In this document: in pieces, positions 35,928 to 44,377 of the stretch
Position numbering within the stretch: position 1 is the stretch's first letter
How the letters are laid out: each line of letters begins with the position of its first letter
Assembly (NCBI GenBank): GCA_040797845.1
Contig: JBFNFA010000002.1
Location: 434,001-498,000 of the forward strand
DNA from: Clostridium_AW sp040797845
GTDB lineage: Bacteria; Bacillota; Clostridia; Clostridiales; Clostridiaceae
Length of the DNA stretch: 64,000 bases
Direction of reading: 5' to 3'
Program-made: the position numbers and the translations under genes
The notes under the pieces: model-generated
Database searches by the model: none
Told to the model about the DNA's origin: nothing
Seen by the model: the letters and a program-made list of their open reading frames with translations, nothing else

Positions 35928-36725
35928 TTAAGGCATCCTCCTGTTTAAATCAAATTTATCGTCTTTTTTTAAAACATGCATTTTTATATTGAATATAGAT
36001 AATAGCTCCTCTTGATTCTGCTCAGAAACATTTGTATAAGTGATATCTCTTCCATCAATAAGATATACCGCTCCAGAACCTATCACTTTAAATTCAGCTT
36101 CCTTGTTTACAACAATTGCAGTATCTTCATCTATACCTATACCAATACTCTGAGGATTTTCTGCAATACCTACCAATAATCTACCTATTCTACCTCTCTG
36201 AGCAAAATGTTGATCTATTATAACATCTTTAATAAGCCCTAATCCTGGAGCCATTTTCAAGGTACATTTTCTAGGGGATTCATCATTAGGTCCAGAGACG
36301 ATCATAGTGTCGCTCATAACGGACGCACCTGCAGAAGTACCTACAAATATACAGCCAGCATTATACCTATCTATCATTATTTTATAAAGGTCGGTACCTC
36401 CTAATAAACTAGTTATTCTTAACTGATCTCCTCCTGTAAAAAATACTATAGAAGCTTTCTTAATTAGTTCTATATTATTAACATCAAAAGCATCCTTCCT
36501 TTCTCTTACATTGAGTATAGAGATATTCTTTACGCCTAAATCACCAAAAATTTTATGATACTGTATTCCCTTTTCTTCAGGGTTACCAGATGCCACTGTG
36601 GCTACTACTAGTTCTTCTTTATCCTTATCAATCTTGCTGCAAACTTCCTTTAGTATACTTTTATCTCCATGTTTATCTTCTGCACCGCCTATTATTATTA
36701 AATTTCCATTTAACTTGTCTTCCAA
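35928..36725 (-). CDS. cphB: Cyanophycinase
   Basis: Serine peptidase-like exo-enzyme (S51/DJ-1-like fold) that releases beta-Asp-Arg dipeptides from cyanophycin. The nucleophile is the Ser of VGTSAGASVMSD, with supporting segments GNLIIIGGAEDK, FTGGDQLRITSLL and DQHFAQRGRIGRL, the last typical of CphB. The frame opens at an ATG (36746) with no ribosome site; AAAGGGG lies inside it, so a TTG at 36725 (or 36728) is the probable start. Paired with cphA, it makes both synthesis and recovery of the polymer possible. The dipeptidase needed to finish breakdown is not in the window. Confidence 0.93.
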   Translation of the reverse strand: MEDKLNGNLIIIGGAEDKHGDKSILKEVCSKIDKDKEELVVATVASGNPEEKGIQYHKIFGDLGVKNISILNVRERKDAFDVNNIELIKKASIVFFTGGDQLRITSLLGGTDLYKIMIDRYNAGCIFVGTSAGASVMSDTMIVSGPNDESPRKCTLKMAPGLGLIKDVIIDQHFAQRGRIGRLLVGIAENPQSIGIGIDEDTAIVVNKEAEFKVIGSGAVYLIDGRDITYTNVSEQNQEELLSIFNIKMHVLKKDDKFDLNRRMP

Positions 36726-36825
36726 CAAAACGCACCCCTTTGTCATAAGTATTCTATATTTTTTCCAATTCTACGAGTAATATACACTTTAATATCAAAC
36801 ATAGTAAAAGAATAAAGTATATTTA

Positions 36826-36863
36826 TAAATAAAAAAGCCTGTAGAATAAAACTACAGACTTTA
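36826..36863 (-). terminator. Rho-independent terminator of sipL
   Basis: 11-bp stem AAAGCCTGTAG / CTACAGACTTT with one wobble (36834-36844, 36852-36862), ending CTTTTTTATTT on the minus strand. It makes cphB-cphA a separate transcript. Confidence 0.8.
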
Positions 36864-36869
36864 AATCAA

Positions 36870-38426
36870 TTATAATGAAGCCCTTCCAGGTATTATTAAC
36901 TTTTGACCTGGTTTTATATAATCCATATTTTCAATATCATTTATCTTCACTAAATCCTCTACAGTAGTAAAGTATTTCTTTGCTATCTTCCATAAAGTAT
37001 CTCCAGGTTGAACTATATATATAGTAACACTGGCCTTCTTCTCTGGAAGTTTTCCTTCTACCTCTGATATTTCAACTAAAAATTCCTTAGGCATCACATA
37101 GTCTACTTTAACATAAGTTTTTACTAATGCTTTTATAACTATATTTCCAGCTTCAATATCACATTCAATATTTTCTAAAAATGCTTTAGCAATACTATTC
37201 ATGTTTATTTTACATCCTGGAACATCTACTGGACATGAAAAAGGTATTTCTTCTGATACACTACAAATATAATTATCCTCATCCTTTGTTTTATACAAAA
37301 TATCTGAATTCAATACCCCTTCTACTATAACTTTATCTTCTACTATTCTCTTATCTGTAATGCAAACTCTTCCTGAACACATAACTACTTCAATAGGCTT
37401 AGGTCCTTCTACTTCAATATCTCCTTTAACTATAGACTCTGTTGAGGTTTGACCATGTATTGCATTTAAATTGTAATTATTCTTCTTAATATTCATAAAT
37501 ACAGAAGGAGAATATACATCTTCTATCATATCCATTTCTTCTTTATGCATTATCTTTGTGTCAGTTTTAATTACCGACTCAACTTCTACTTCTCTATTTT
37601 CACCTAGATCGTCTTCTTTAATATTCATTTGCATTGAATCAACTTTAAATTCAGTATAATTTTCCATTAATGAATTTATTCCCTCAAATTCTACATCCTT
37701 AGAAATAGGTACTTCTTCTGAAATTGATACAATATCTCTTGTATCCTTTCCTCTATATAATATGGTAATCAATACTGATGCTTCAATAGATACTCTATCT
37801 TCCAGTACCCTTGCATCTCTCTTACGTACTTTTACATCACATTTAAGTATGTTTCCTATTTCAGGTTTTCCAGCTGGAATTTTAATATTGCATTTTGCTA
37901 CCATATCAGAATCTACATTTCCAACAATTTTATCTATCTCCATTGGATTTTTAAGCATTTGAGCATCGAAAGTATCTTCTATATCCTTTACAATATCAAA
38001 GTTATAGTTTTTATATACATCCGCCCTTAATTTTATTACTCCTTCTAGTCCTATTTTTCTTTCATGTATTATGTTACTATCCATATGTTCAACGTAACAT
38101 TCACATTGGCAATTCATTTTATGTTCTGCTCCGGGCATTTCAATAGAATTTGAAAACTTTCCAATATAGGTAATGCTATTAACACCCATTTTTTCCTCTT
38201 CTCTTGCTAAATAAATTACATTATATTCTACTTGCCCTTCTAAATATACTTTATCCTTCATTGTTTCTTTGCTGATTATAAAAGGTCTAGCATCTACACA
38301 CAATATTTTCGTTATATCCGGATGAGTATCTGGTATTACATATTCAGCCTTGACAACTGTATCCATTGAATTTTGTCCTAATAATTGTTCACATTCTATA
38401 TTCTCTCTAATAAGCTCTATACCCAT
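36870..38426 (-). CDS. sipL: SPOCS/LysM spore morphogenesis protein (SipL)
   Basis: 518 residues, matching the size and plan of clostridial SipL: tandem DUF3794 (SPOCS) domains (repeated pattern KAEYVIPDTHPDITKIL, CNIKIPAGKPEIGNIL, VEGPKPIEVVMCSGRVC) and one LysM domain at about 470-516 (YIVQPGDTLWKIAKKYF, YIKPGQKLIIPG). SipL in C. difficile binds SpoIVA through its LysM domain and fixes the coat to the forespore. It has its own terminator and a SigE-like promoter candidate. The ATG follows AGGAGGG. Confidence 0.88.
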   Translation of the reverse strand: MGIELIRENIECEQLLGQNSMDTVVKAEYVIPDTHPDITKILCVDARPFIISKETMKDKVYLEGQVEYNVIYLAREEEKMGVNSITYIGKFSNSIEMPGAEHKMNCQCECYVEHMDSNIIHERKIGLEGVIKLRADVYKNYNFDIVKDIEDTFDAQMLKNPMEIDKIVGNVDSDMVAKCNIKIPAGKPEIGNILKCDVKVRKRDARVLEDRVSIEASVLITILYRGKDTRDIVSISEEVPISKDVEFEGINSLMENYTEFKVDSMQMNIKEDDLGENREVEVESVIKTDTKIMHKEEMDMIEDVYSPSVFMNIKKNNYNLNAIHGQTSTESIVKGDIEVEGPKPIEVVMCSGRVCITDKRIVEDKVIVEGVLNSDILYKTKDEDNYICSVSEEIPFSCPVDVPGCKINMNSIAKAFLENIECDIEAGNIVIKALVKTYVKVDYVMPKEFLVEISEVEGKLPEKKASVTIYIVQPGDTLWKIAKKYFTTVEDLVKINDIENMDYIKPGQKLIIPGRASL

Positions 38427-38605
38427 GCTTCTTTTCCCTCCTATATAAACCTACTATTTATTTATATAACTAAAAATAGGGAAATATGATTAAACTTTAA
38501 ATATTTATACCTTATAAAGATATAAATATTTAAAATTTTCAAAACATAATGCTTCATATTATTTAAATAGCATTATAACAGCGAGTAGAACTATCATAAA
38601 TATTG
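38427..38605. other. Intergenic DNA upstream of sipL
   Basis: AT-rich, no gene. It holds an 11-bp AT-only inverted repeat (38499-38509 with 38521-38531) and an 8-bp one, ATAATGCT/AGCATTAT (38546-38553 with 38569-38576). Together with the small RNA at 38639-38728 it fills the 358-nt gap between sipL and veg. Confidence 0.5.
38481..38510 (-). promoter_or_regulatory. Candidate SigE promoter of sipL
   Basis: Minus strand GTATAAA (38510-38504), 15 nt, CATATTTC (38488-38481), similar to SigE sites and about 55 nt from the sipL start. Mother-cell expression of SipL is known; the match itself is moderate. Confidence 0.35.
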
Positions 38606-38634
38606 TTGACATATATCTTATTTTGTCGTATTAT
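38606..38634 (+). promoter_or_regulatory. SigA promoter of the plus-strand small RNA
   Basis: TTGACA (38606-38611), exactly 17 nt, TATTAT (38629-38634): one mismatch to consensus. Both neighbouring genes are on the other strand. Confidence 0.75.
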
Positions 38635-38638
38635 TAGA

Positions 38639-38728
38639 ACTGGTTGTTGACCATATAACCTCTCATAAATTCTCAATACCCTTTTATACCATAGTTGAAA
38701 GATGGCTTTTTACCATCTTTCTTTTTGT
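38639..38728 (+). ncRNA. Predicted small RNA of about 90 nt between sipL and veg
   Basis: Transcription from the promoter at 38606-38634 would begin near 38639 and stop at a classic terminator: AAAGATGG (38698-38705), 7-nt loop, CCATCTTT (38713-38720), then CTTTTTG. The T tract is only on the plus strand, so the terminator belongs to a plus transcript. There is no ATG or ribosome site between them. A small 5' hairpin TGGT/ACCA (38641-38653) is possible. No known RNA family is recognised. The transcript runs toward the 3' end of veg. Confidence 0.65.
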
Positions 38729-38744
38729 ATATATTAAAATCTAT

Positions 38745-38785
38745 ATAAAAAGTGAAATAGCAGTACTATAAGTACTGCTTTTTAT
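38745..38785 (-). terminator. Hairpin at the end of veg
   Basis: 9-bp perfect stem AGCAGTACT / AGTACTGCT (38759-38767, 38771-38779). On the minus strand only ATTTCACTTTTT follows, while the plus side has TTTTTATT, so it may also back up termination of the small RNA. Confidence 0.55.
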
Positions 38786-39018
38786 TATGCATAAACTAAT
38801 TGAACTGTTTTTGTTAATACATCTGAATAACTATATGTCACTGTCCTTTGGGTGTCATTATTTAATCTTATGACAAATATGCTGGGGTATGTTTTTTCTA
38901 TGGTCCCCTTGTTTACAAGGGTCTTTCTTCTTCCCCCATTTGCTTTAAGAGTTACAGTTTCTCCTACATGGCTTTCTATATCTCTCCTTATAGCAGCCAA
39001 CACATTTCCTCTTTCCAC
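38785..39018 (-). CDS. veg: Veg protein
   Basis: A 77-residue member of the Veg family, small strongly expressed proteins linked to biofilm gene control and spore outgrowth in Bacillus. The diagnostic core is LKANGGRRKTLVNKGTIEKTYPSIFVIRL, here at about residues 21-49 (core TLKANGGRRKTLV), followed by TVTYSYSDVLTKTVQL. GTG at 39018 is preferred over GTG at 39027, because the AGAGGG site abuts the latter. Its promoter TTGACT-17-TATAAT is strong, as in Bacillus where the veg promoter is a standard of strength. Next upstream gene is yabG, as in Bacillus. Confidence 0.92.
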   Translation of the reverse strand: MERGNVLAAIRRDIESHVGETVTLKANGGRRKTLVNKGTIEKTYPSIFVIRLNNDTQRTVTYSYSDVLTKTVQLVYA

Positions 39019-39045
39019 AACAAACACCCTCTTTCCACGTATTAT

Positions 39046-39074
39046 ATTATATATTAAAATTTAAAATAAGTCAA
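39046..39074 (-). promoter_or_regulatory. Strong SigA promoter of veg
   Basis: Minus strand TTGACT (39074-39069), 17 nt, TATAAT (39051-39046), about 28 nt before the start. Confidence 0.8.
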
Positions 39075-39261
39075 CCAAACTTTTAATTTTATATCTAAAT
39101 TTACAATTTGTCAACATTTATATTTGCTAATTTATAAATATTTTTAAAGGTTTACATTGTTTAATATTCAATATCTTCTTTTAAATTATTATTACCTATA
39201 GTTTTCATATTTATTCAAGTTTCCTTGAATAAATGGAAATTAATAATATTATTTCCACAAT

Positions 39262-39301
39262 AAAAAATTGCGAAGTAATAAATATTACTTCGCAATTTTT
39301 T
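39262..39301 (-). terminator. Rho-independent terminator of yabG
   Basis: 17-bp perfect stem (39263-39279 with 39284-39300, core TTGCGAAGTAAT), 4-nt loop. It begins at the yabG stop. Confidence 0.85.
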
Positions 39302-40166
39302 AAGAATATTTAGATTTTGGAAATCCTTCTCTATATTTACCTCTTGTCTGAAGTCCTCCAACGCCATTTGCTCCACTAATAGTATTTTGTAACGCTTCTT
39401 TTATTGATACAACCTTTTCTATGTTTGTGTAAGCTATCCTTTCACATATGAATACAGGGTCTAAGCAATGTATAAGTACTCTACTAGGAGAACTTGCAAA
39501 ATTAGCACCAGCATCTAATATTGCTTCATAATGGGATTGACAAGCTCCTGCAAATATAACCAAGTTATCATATCCCGGTTCATAATTTCTTAGCTCCGTT
39601 ACAGTTTCTATAAAATATCTAGAATTTTTATAATTATCTAAGTTCATAAAGTCTCTAGTATCTTTAACTACTCCATCATGACCAGTTATTATTACAATGT
39701 CCGGTTTAACTGCTTTTACTATATCTACTATTTGTCTGGGTTGTTCATTTTCTTTAATTACTTTACCAACTGCATCTAAAGACAATTGTTTATAAACCTT
39801 TAAACATACTTCTAAATATTCTGCATCACCATCCACATGTAGTATTTTTCCTGGCCTCCCAAAAGATAAATCTTTCTTTTCTTTTACAGGTACAGACCTA
39901 TTTAAATTTCTTATATCTATGCCACCTCTATCAAGTAATATTTTTTTTATAGAGGTATTTACTTTTCTGTTAAATACTTCTTCATAATCACTACAAGTAT
40001 TTCTATCTACTAATTCTAAATCTCCTTCTAAAGAGTCTGCAATTATTCTTAAGTTTATTCCCTTTAATACATAGACATATCCCCTATTTGTTTCTTTAAT
40101 ATCTATTATTTTAAATGTTATATCCCTATCATAAGATTTTCTTACTACTATATCTCCTATCTCCAT
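39300..40166 (-). CDS. yabG: Sporulation-specific protease YabG
   Basis: A 288-residue coat protease made in the mother cell that processes coat proteins and, in C. difficile, the germination protease CspBA and preproSleC. The likely active site is a Cys-His pair: His163 in IITGHDG and Cys209 in FAGACQSHYEAI. The N-terminal half is a small beta domain (GDIVVRKSYDRDITFKI). The C-terminal SGANGVGGLQTRGKYREG is highly conserved. The place beside veg is that of Bacillus. The ATG follows GGAGAGG; a SigK-like site lies 34 nt upstream. Confidence 0.92.
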   Translation of the reverse strand: MEIGDIVVRKSYDRDITFKIIDIKETNRGYVYVLKGINLRIIADSLEGDLELVDRNTCSDYEEVFNRKVNTSIKKILLDRGGIDIRNLNRSVPVKEKKDLSFGRPGKILHVDGDAEYLEVCLKVYKQLSLDAVGKVIKENEQPRQIVDIVKAVKPDIVIITGHDGVVKDTRDFMNLDNYKNSRYFIETVTELRNYEPGYDNLVIFAGACQSHYEAILDAGANFASSPSRVLIHCLDPVFICERIAYTNIEKVVSIKEALQNTISGANGVGGLQTRGKYREGFPKSKYS

Positions 40167-40199
40167 AGAATCCTCTCCACTTATAAAAACTTATGTTAC

Positions 40200-40226
40200 A
40201 TAATATGTTAGTGTATAAATTTACGT
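40200..40226 (-). promoter_or_regulatory. Candidate SigK/SigE promoter of yabG
   Basis: Minus strand AC (40226-40225), 17 nt, CATATTAT (40207-40200), similar to SigK sites AC-17-CATAnnnTA. yabG is SigK-dependent in Bacillus. Confidence 0.3.
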
Positions 40227-40227
40227 G

Positions 40228-40270
40228 CAAAAATCAAAGCATGCATTACCTACAAAGTATTGCATGCTTT
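40228..40270 (-). terminator. Terminator after the first cotS-like gene
   Basis: 14-bp stem with one mismatch (40236-40249 with 40257-40270, core AAAGCATGCA), ending GATTTTTG on the minus strand. Confidence 0.75.
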
Positions 40271-40275
40271 AATAC

Positions 40276-41280
40276 CTATTCGTTTTGATCGTACATATTT
40301 TTAAATTTTTCGATAAATGCCATATAATTATTTTGTTCAGCTATTAATTCCTCCATTTTATTACTAAATGTATTTGAAGGCCAATTTACTTCATTATAAT
40401 AATATCTATTAGACAGCCTCCAAAATCTCTGAGGGAATAATAAAAATGCAAATAGTACTCTATATTCACAAGTTTTGAGTGGATATATTTTGTTATAGGA
40501 GTCTAGGATTAAATTAGCATATTCTATATCCCAGTCAACTCTTTTTAGGACTTTAGTCATAAATGAATATATATCATACACTCTGATTTCTCTTTTACAA
40601 TAATCAAAGTCTATAACATTGACATCATTATCCTTATCAATTATTATGTTGTGATAAGTATAATCATGATGACAAAAATTTTTTTCTTCTTCCGCTATCA
40701 TGCACAGTTTGCTGTATTCTGAATCTTTTAATATACTTATTGCTCTTCTACCTATATCTTTATAAAATTGAAGATTTTTTATATAATTCATATCAAAGCT
40801 TGTTTTGTTATTTCTTTTTCTACACATGTCTCTCATCTTATCTAAAGATTTTACTCTCTTTTCCATTAGGTTGGGCCATCTTCCCAAATCAGATTTTAGT
40901 TTACTATTTTCAGGTGGTTCATATCCCTTTGAGGCAATATGAAGATATGCCAAGTTCTCCGCCGCTATTATTAAATCCTCTTTGTTTCTAAAATCCGCTT
41001 CTCTTCCTTCTATCCACTGTGATAGAGTATATATGTCTTCATTCACTATTGCATAAGGATGTCCATCTATGTTTAAATGATATTTATCCACTCTTGGGAA
41101 TCCATTTTCTATTAAATGCTCTTTAGCTCCATACACAAACAATAGTTTTTGAATGCCATAATTTATTCTTTTCAAACATTTTGGCCCCTTGTTTGTTTTT
41201 AATAAATATACACCCTTATTAGGTTTTAAGCTTTCAATTTTGATATCAAATTGTCTTTCTATTTCAAACTCTCTCATCAT
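40276..41280 (-). CDS. CotS-family spore coat protein kinase-like (copy 1)
   Basis: A 334-residue protein of the CotS/YutH group, with an aminoglycoside-phosphotransferase-like fold. It keeps the catalytic loop CHHDYTYHNIII (Asp and Asn) and the metal loop VIDFDYC, so phosphotransfer is possible though the substrate is unknown. The C-terminal FLLFPQRFWRLSNRYY stretch is shared by all copies here. It is divergent from a GT4 glycosyltransferase gene 136 nt away. ATG 41280 follows AAGGAGG; the GTG 3 codons earlier is within that site. Coat location is inferred from the family. Confidence 0.85.
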   Translation of the reverse strand: MMREFEIERQFDIKIESLKPNKGVYLLKTNKGPKCLKRINYGIQKLLFVYGAKEHLIENGFPRVDKYHLNIDGHPYAIVNEDIYTLSQWIEGREADFRNKEDLIIAAENLAYLHIASKGYEPPENSKLKSDLGRWPNLMEKRVKSLDKMRDMCRKRNNKTSFDMNYIKNLQFYKDIGRRAISILKDSEYSKLCMIAEEEKNFCHHDYTYHNIIIDKDNDVNVIDFDYCKREIRVYDIYSFMTKVLKRVDWDIEYANLILDSYNKIYPLKTCEYRVLFAFLLFPQRFWRLSNRYYYNEVNWPSNTFSNKMEELIAEQNNYMAFIEKFKNMYDQNE

Positions 41281-41416
41281 AGCAATCACCTCCTTATAAT
41301 TTATATGTATTACATGATAATTTTAGAAGATATGTTAGTATATTCTTATTTTGTTAACACTTTTTTGTAATAGTTAATATAATAAATTATGATTAGTTTA
41401 GGAAAGGGATCGCCTC

Positions 41417-42541
41417 ATGAAAATAGGAATAGATGGAAGAGCTGCAAATTGGTATAGGGGTACTGGTATAGGCACCTATACTTATCAGTTAATTAATCAC
41501 ATTAATAATATAGATTCCGTAAATGACTATATGGTTTTTTTACCTCAACATTGTAGTAACAATATTAATTTTAAACCTAACTTTACTATTGCTGAAATCA
41601 CAGAAAATTGTAAGGAAAACTTCTGGGATGAGGTAAATATCCCTAATATATTAAAGGGTAATGATATGGATTTATACCACGTACCTCAAAACGGAATAGG
41701 TCTACCTTTAGATAAAAAATGTTCCTTTGTGATAACTCTTCACGACGTAATACCTTACAAAATGCCTGAAACCTCTAGCGAAAGATATTTAAAGCTTTTT
41801 AACGAAACTCTTCCAAAAATAGTTTCAATGTGTGATGGAATAATCACTGTGTCAAACCACTCTAAGATAGATATACTAGAAGCTTTTAATTTTCCAAAAG
41901 AAAAAATATATGTAACCTATCTAGCAAGTGAAAATATATATCATCCAATGGAAAAAAATTTTAGTAAAGAGCTTATAAAAAAATATTATTCTATTGATGA
42001 AGAATATATACTGTATGTAGGTGGATTTAGCCCTAGAAAAAACATAATTGGGCTTATAGAATCCTTTAGTAAACTTATAAACATATATAAAAAGAACTTA
42101 AAGCTGATTATAGCTGGTAAGCAAGGTCAGTCTTATTCTATATACAAAAAACGCTGTGAGGACTTAGGAGTTGAAGATAAAGTAATATTTCCAGGTTTTA
42201 TACCAATAGAACATATGCCAATGCTATACAACGGATGTGAATTATTTGTTTATCCTTCTTTTTATGAAGGTTTTGGCCTACCTCCAGTTGAAGCTATGGC
42301 TTGTGGTGTTCCTGTTATAGCCTCTAATTCTACTTCAATTCCTGAAGTTACGGGAGATGCCGCCTTATTAGTTGACCCTAAAGATATTGATCAATTATGT
42401 AATTCTATATATAATGTGCTTACTAATAATGAGCTGAAAGAAGAATTATCATTGAAGGGTATTATTAGGGCTTCTGAATTAAATTGGCGTAATACTGCTA
42501 AAAATACTTTAATAGCATATAACAAAATACTCAATTCATAA
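41417..42541 (+). CDS. GT4-family glycosyltransferase (copy 1)
   Basis: A 374-residue retaining GT-B enzyme. The N-terminal donor-side start MKIGIDGRAANWYRGTGIGTY, the middle YVGGFSPRKNIIGLIESF and the C-terminal FYEGFGLPPVEAMACGVPVI (the E-x7-E motif) are typical of GT4. It is the same length as copy 2 at 45527 and clearly its paralogue. Its setting next to cotS-like genes suggests glycosylation of the spore surface or coat. Sugar and acceptor are unknown. AGGAAAGGG precedes the ATG. Confidence 0.88.
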   Translation: MKIGIDGRAANWYRGTGIGTYTYQLINHINNIDSVNDYMVFLPQHCSNNINFKPNFTIAEITENCKENFWDEVNIPNILKGNDMDLYHVPQNGIGLPLDKKCSFVITLHDVIPYKMPETSSERYLKLFNETLPKIVSMCDGIITVSNHSKIDILEAFNFPKEKIYVTYLASENIYHPMEKNFSKELIKKYYSIDEEYILYVGGFSPRKNIIGLIESFSKLINIYKKNLKLIIAGKQGQSYSIYKKRCEDLGVEDKVIFPGFIPIEHMPMLYNGCELFVYPSFYEGFGLPPVEAMACGVPVIASNSTSIPEVTGDAALLVDPKDIDQLCNSIYNVLTNNELKEELSLKGIIRASELNWRNTAKNTLIAYNKILNS

Positions 42542-42542
42542 G

Positions 42543-42576
42543 ATAATAAGCTGCCCTATCTAGGGCAGCTTATTAT
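42543..42576. terminator. Bidirectional terminator between glycosyltransferase 1 and cotS-like gene 2
   Basis: Long inverted repeat TAATAAGCTGCCC / GGGCAGCTTATTA around TATCTA, followed by TTTAC on the plus strand; it lies between the two convergent stops. Confidence 0.85.
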
Positions 42577-43593
42577 TTACAATAGCTCTTCAAACTCTTT
42601 TAAAAATTCTATTCTAAATTCTTCAATCTCTGTTTTTTTCTTGATTTTATTTATGAATGTTTCTTCTGACCAATCTTTTCTTCTTGTATAATAATCTCTG
42701 CTTATACTGTAGAAATCTTGTGGGAAAGTTAGTAATCCATATAGCACGGCCATCTCTCTTCTATCTATAGAATTTACCTTTGTATATTCATCTATAATTT
42801 TTTTGCCTTTTCCAATGTCATAAGCTGAACTCTTTAATACCTTGTTAATAAAATTACATATATCATGTACTTTTAAATCTACTACGGCATAATCAAAATC
42901 TATAAAGTATGCTTCGTTATTTTTTATAATTACATTATGATATGCTAAATCATGATGACATAATATAACTTTATCTCTTTCTTCGCATAATTTATAATAA
43001 GAAGATGCCTCTAATAATTTAGTACTTTTTTTAATCTCTTCTATATAATGGTCTATGTTTTCTAAAAAAATCTTATCAAACTCTCCATTATATTCACTTA
43101 AGTTAGCTATAGTTTTAAATACTTCCATTTCTTTTAGTCTTCTATCAAACTTATTTATCATCTTCCCTGAGTTAACTCTATTATCTAATTGAAAATTAAA
43201 TCCTGATGAAGCTGCATGTAGCTCCCCCAATCCTTTAGCTACAGTAAATATATCGATTGGATTTGAGTAATCACACTCTCTCCCTTCAAATATATCTATC
43301 ATACAATACATTTCTCCATTGCATAAAGCATATATGTCTCCATCTACCGTTTTATTAAAATTCATTATCCTATCAAATTTATCTCTTATATAATTCAATC
43401 CTTCATTAATAAATAATAGTTCATCCTTACTATAATTTATTTTTTTTAATATTTTATCTCCCTTATCAGTACTCACTATAAATATGCTTCTTATTGGATA
43501 TATATCATATGGTTCTAAATTAAATTGCTTAAAAAGGCTTATATCTAAGTCATACTTAATTAAGTAATCTATATCTCTATACATATCTTTCAT
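42577..43593 (-). CDS. CotS-family spore coat protein kinase-like (copy 2)
   Basis: A 338-residue paralogue of the CotS-like proteins on either side. The catalytic loop CHHDLAYHNVII and metal loop FIDFDYA are intact. The N-lobe has KGDKILKKINYSKDELLFI and the C-terminal helix pair LTFPQDFYSISRDYYTRRK. It follows the pseudokinase gene by about 12 nt and was probably transcribed with it and with copy 4 (45382-44378). ATG at 43593 follows AGAGG; the GTG at 43602 lies in the ribosome site. Confidence 0.84.
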   Translation of the reverse strand: MKDMYRDIDYLIKYDLDISLFKQFNLEPYDIYPIRSIFIVSTDKGDKILKKINYSKDELLFINEGLNYIRDKFDRIMNFNKTVDGDIYALCNGEMYCMIDIFEGRECDYSNPIDIFTVAKGLGELHAASSGFNFQLDNRVNSGKMINKFDRRLKEMEVFKTIANLSEYNGEFDKIFLENIDHYIEEIKKSTKLLEASSYYKLCEERDKVILCHHDLAYHNVIIKNNEAYFIDFDYAVVDLKVHDICNFINKVLKSSAYDIGKGKKIIDEYTKVNSIDRREMAVLYGLLTFPQDFYSISRDYYTRRKDWSEETFINKIKKKTEIEEFRIEFLKEFEELL

Positions 43594-43604
43594 AACTATC
43601 ACCT

Positions 43605-44357
43605 CTATAATAAGCTCATAGAGTCTTGAATGATAGCCTTCTGAAGTTTTAGTGTATATTCATCATCTCCAAGCTCCTTTTTCTTTAATCTGTAATTATT
43701 GCACTGCCTTGTAACCTCATAAGGAAAAGATAGACATGCAATTATAAATTGATAACTATTATCTTTCAATCCTTCTAATTCACAAAACTCCTCAACTAAT
43801 TTCTTGAAATTTACATCTAATCCTTTTTTCTTATATTTATAAAGTAAGTTATAACAATCTATCTCTACCATGTTGTAACTACTTTTTTTAGTATTTCTCA
43901 CTTGAATTTTTGATTCCTTACCTAGATTGTTAAAATCAACATCTTCTAAGCAAATTTCTTTATTTCCCATACTTCTTAGTATTAAATCATAGTATCCATT
44001 TTCATATATATTTTTTATAACTTTTTCTCCTCTTTTTATATAATCCTCACCTTTGTAGAGAATTATCTCTTCAAAGAGATTGTTTGCTCCCTCGTTTTGA
44101 AATCTATCCATATCTCTTTTTAATTTCTTGACATTTACTTTAAAACTCTCTACCACTCTTCCTGCTCTACTATCTAATCTTTCCTTTATTCCACTAGTGC
44201 TTCCTTTTACTTTATGATGAAATTCATTCATTATTTTTATCTGCTCTAATAGCATTTCTTCAGTTACTTCTTTGCTCTTTAGTTCAAAATTAATTTGGTC
44301 TACTACATCTATACCTTTGGATATTAAGTATTGTTCAAAGGTATTTCCTATTATCAT
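43605..44357 (-). CDS. Degenerate CotS-family paralogue (pseudokinase)
   Basis: A 250-residue protein not obvious on its own, but it lines up with the flanking CotS-like proteins: EFHHKVKGS (45-53) with ELH/YLH..G, the stretch around CLEDVDFNN (136-144) with CHHDYTYHN, and FIIACLSFPYEVTRQCNNY (204-222) with FAFLLFPQRFWRLSNRYYY. The first 100 residues of the kinase N-lobe are missing, both His of the catalytic loop are gone and the DFD metal motif is lost, so it cannot act as a kinase. It is an intact frame with a ribosome site (GGGGGTAG), so it is probably expressed and structural. Confidence 0.7.
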   Translation of the reverse strand: MIIGNTFEQYLISKGIDVVDQINFELKSKEVTEEMLLEQIKIMNEFHHKVKGSTSGIKERLDSRAGRVVESFKVNVKKLKRDMDRFQNEGANNLFEEIILYKGEDYIKRGEKVIKNIYENGYYDLILRSMGNKEICLEDVDFNNLGKESKIQVRNTKKSSYNMVEIDCYNLLYKYKKKGLDVNFKKLVEEFCELEGLKDNSYQFIIACLSFPYEVTRQCNNYRLKKKELGDDEYTLKLQKAIIQDSMSLL

Positions 44358-44377
44358 AAAACTACCCCCAGTATTAA

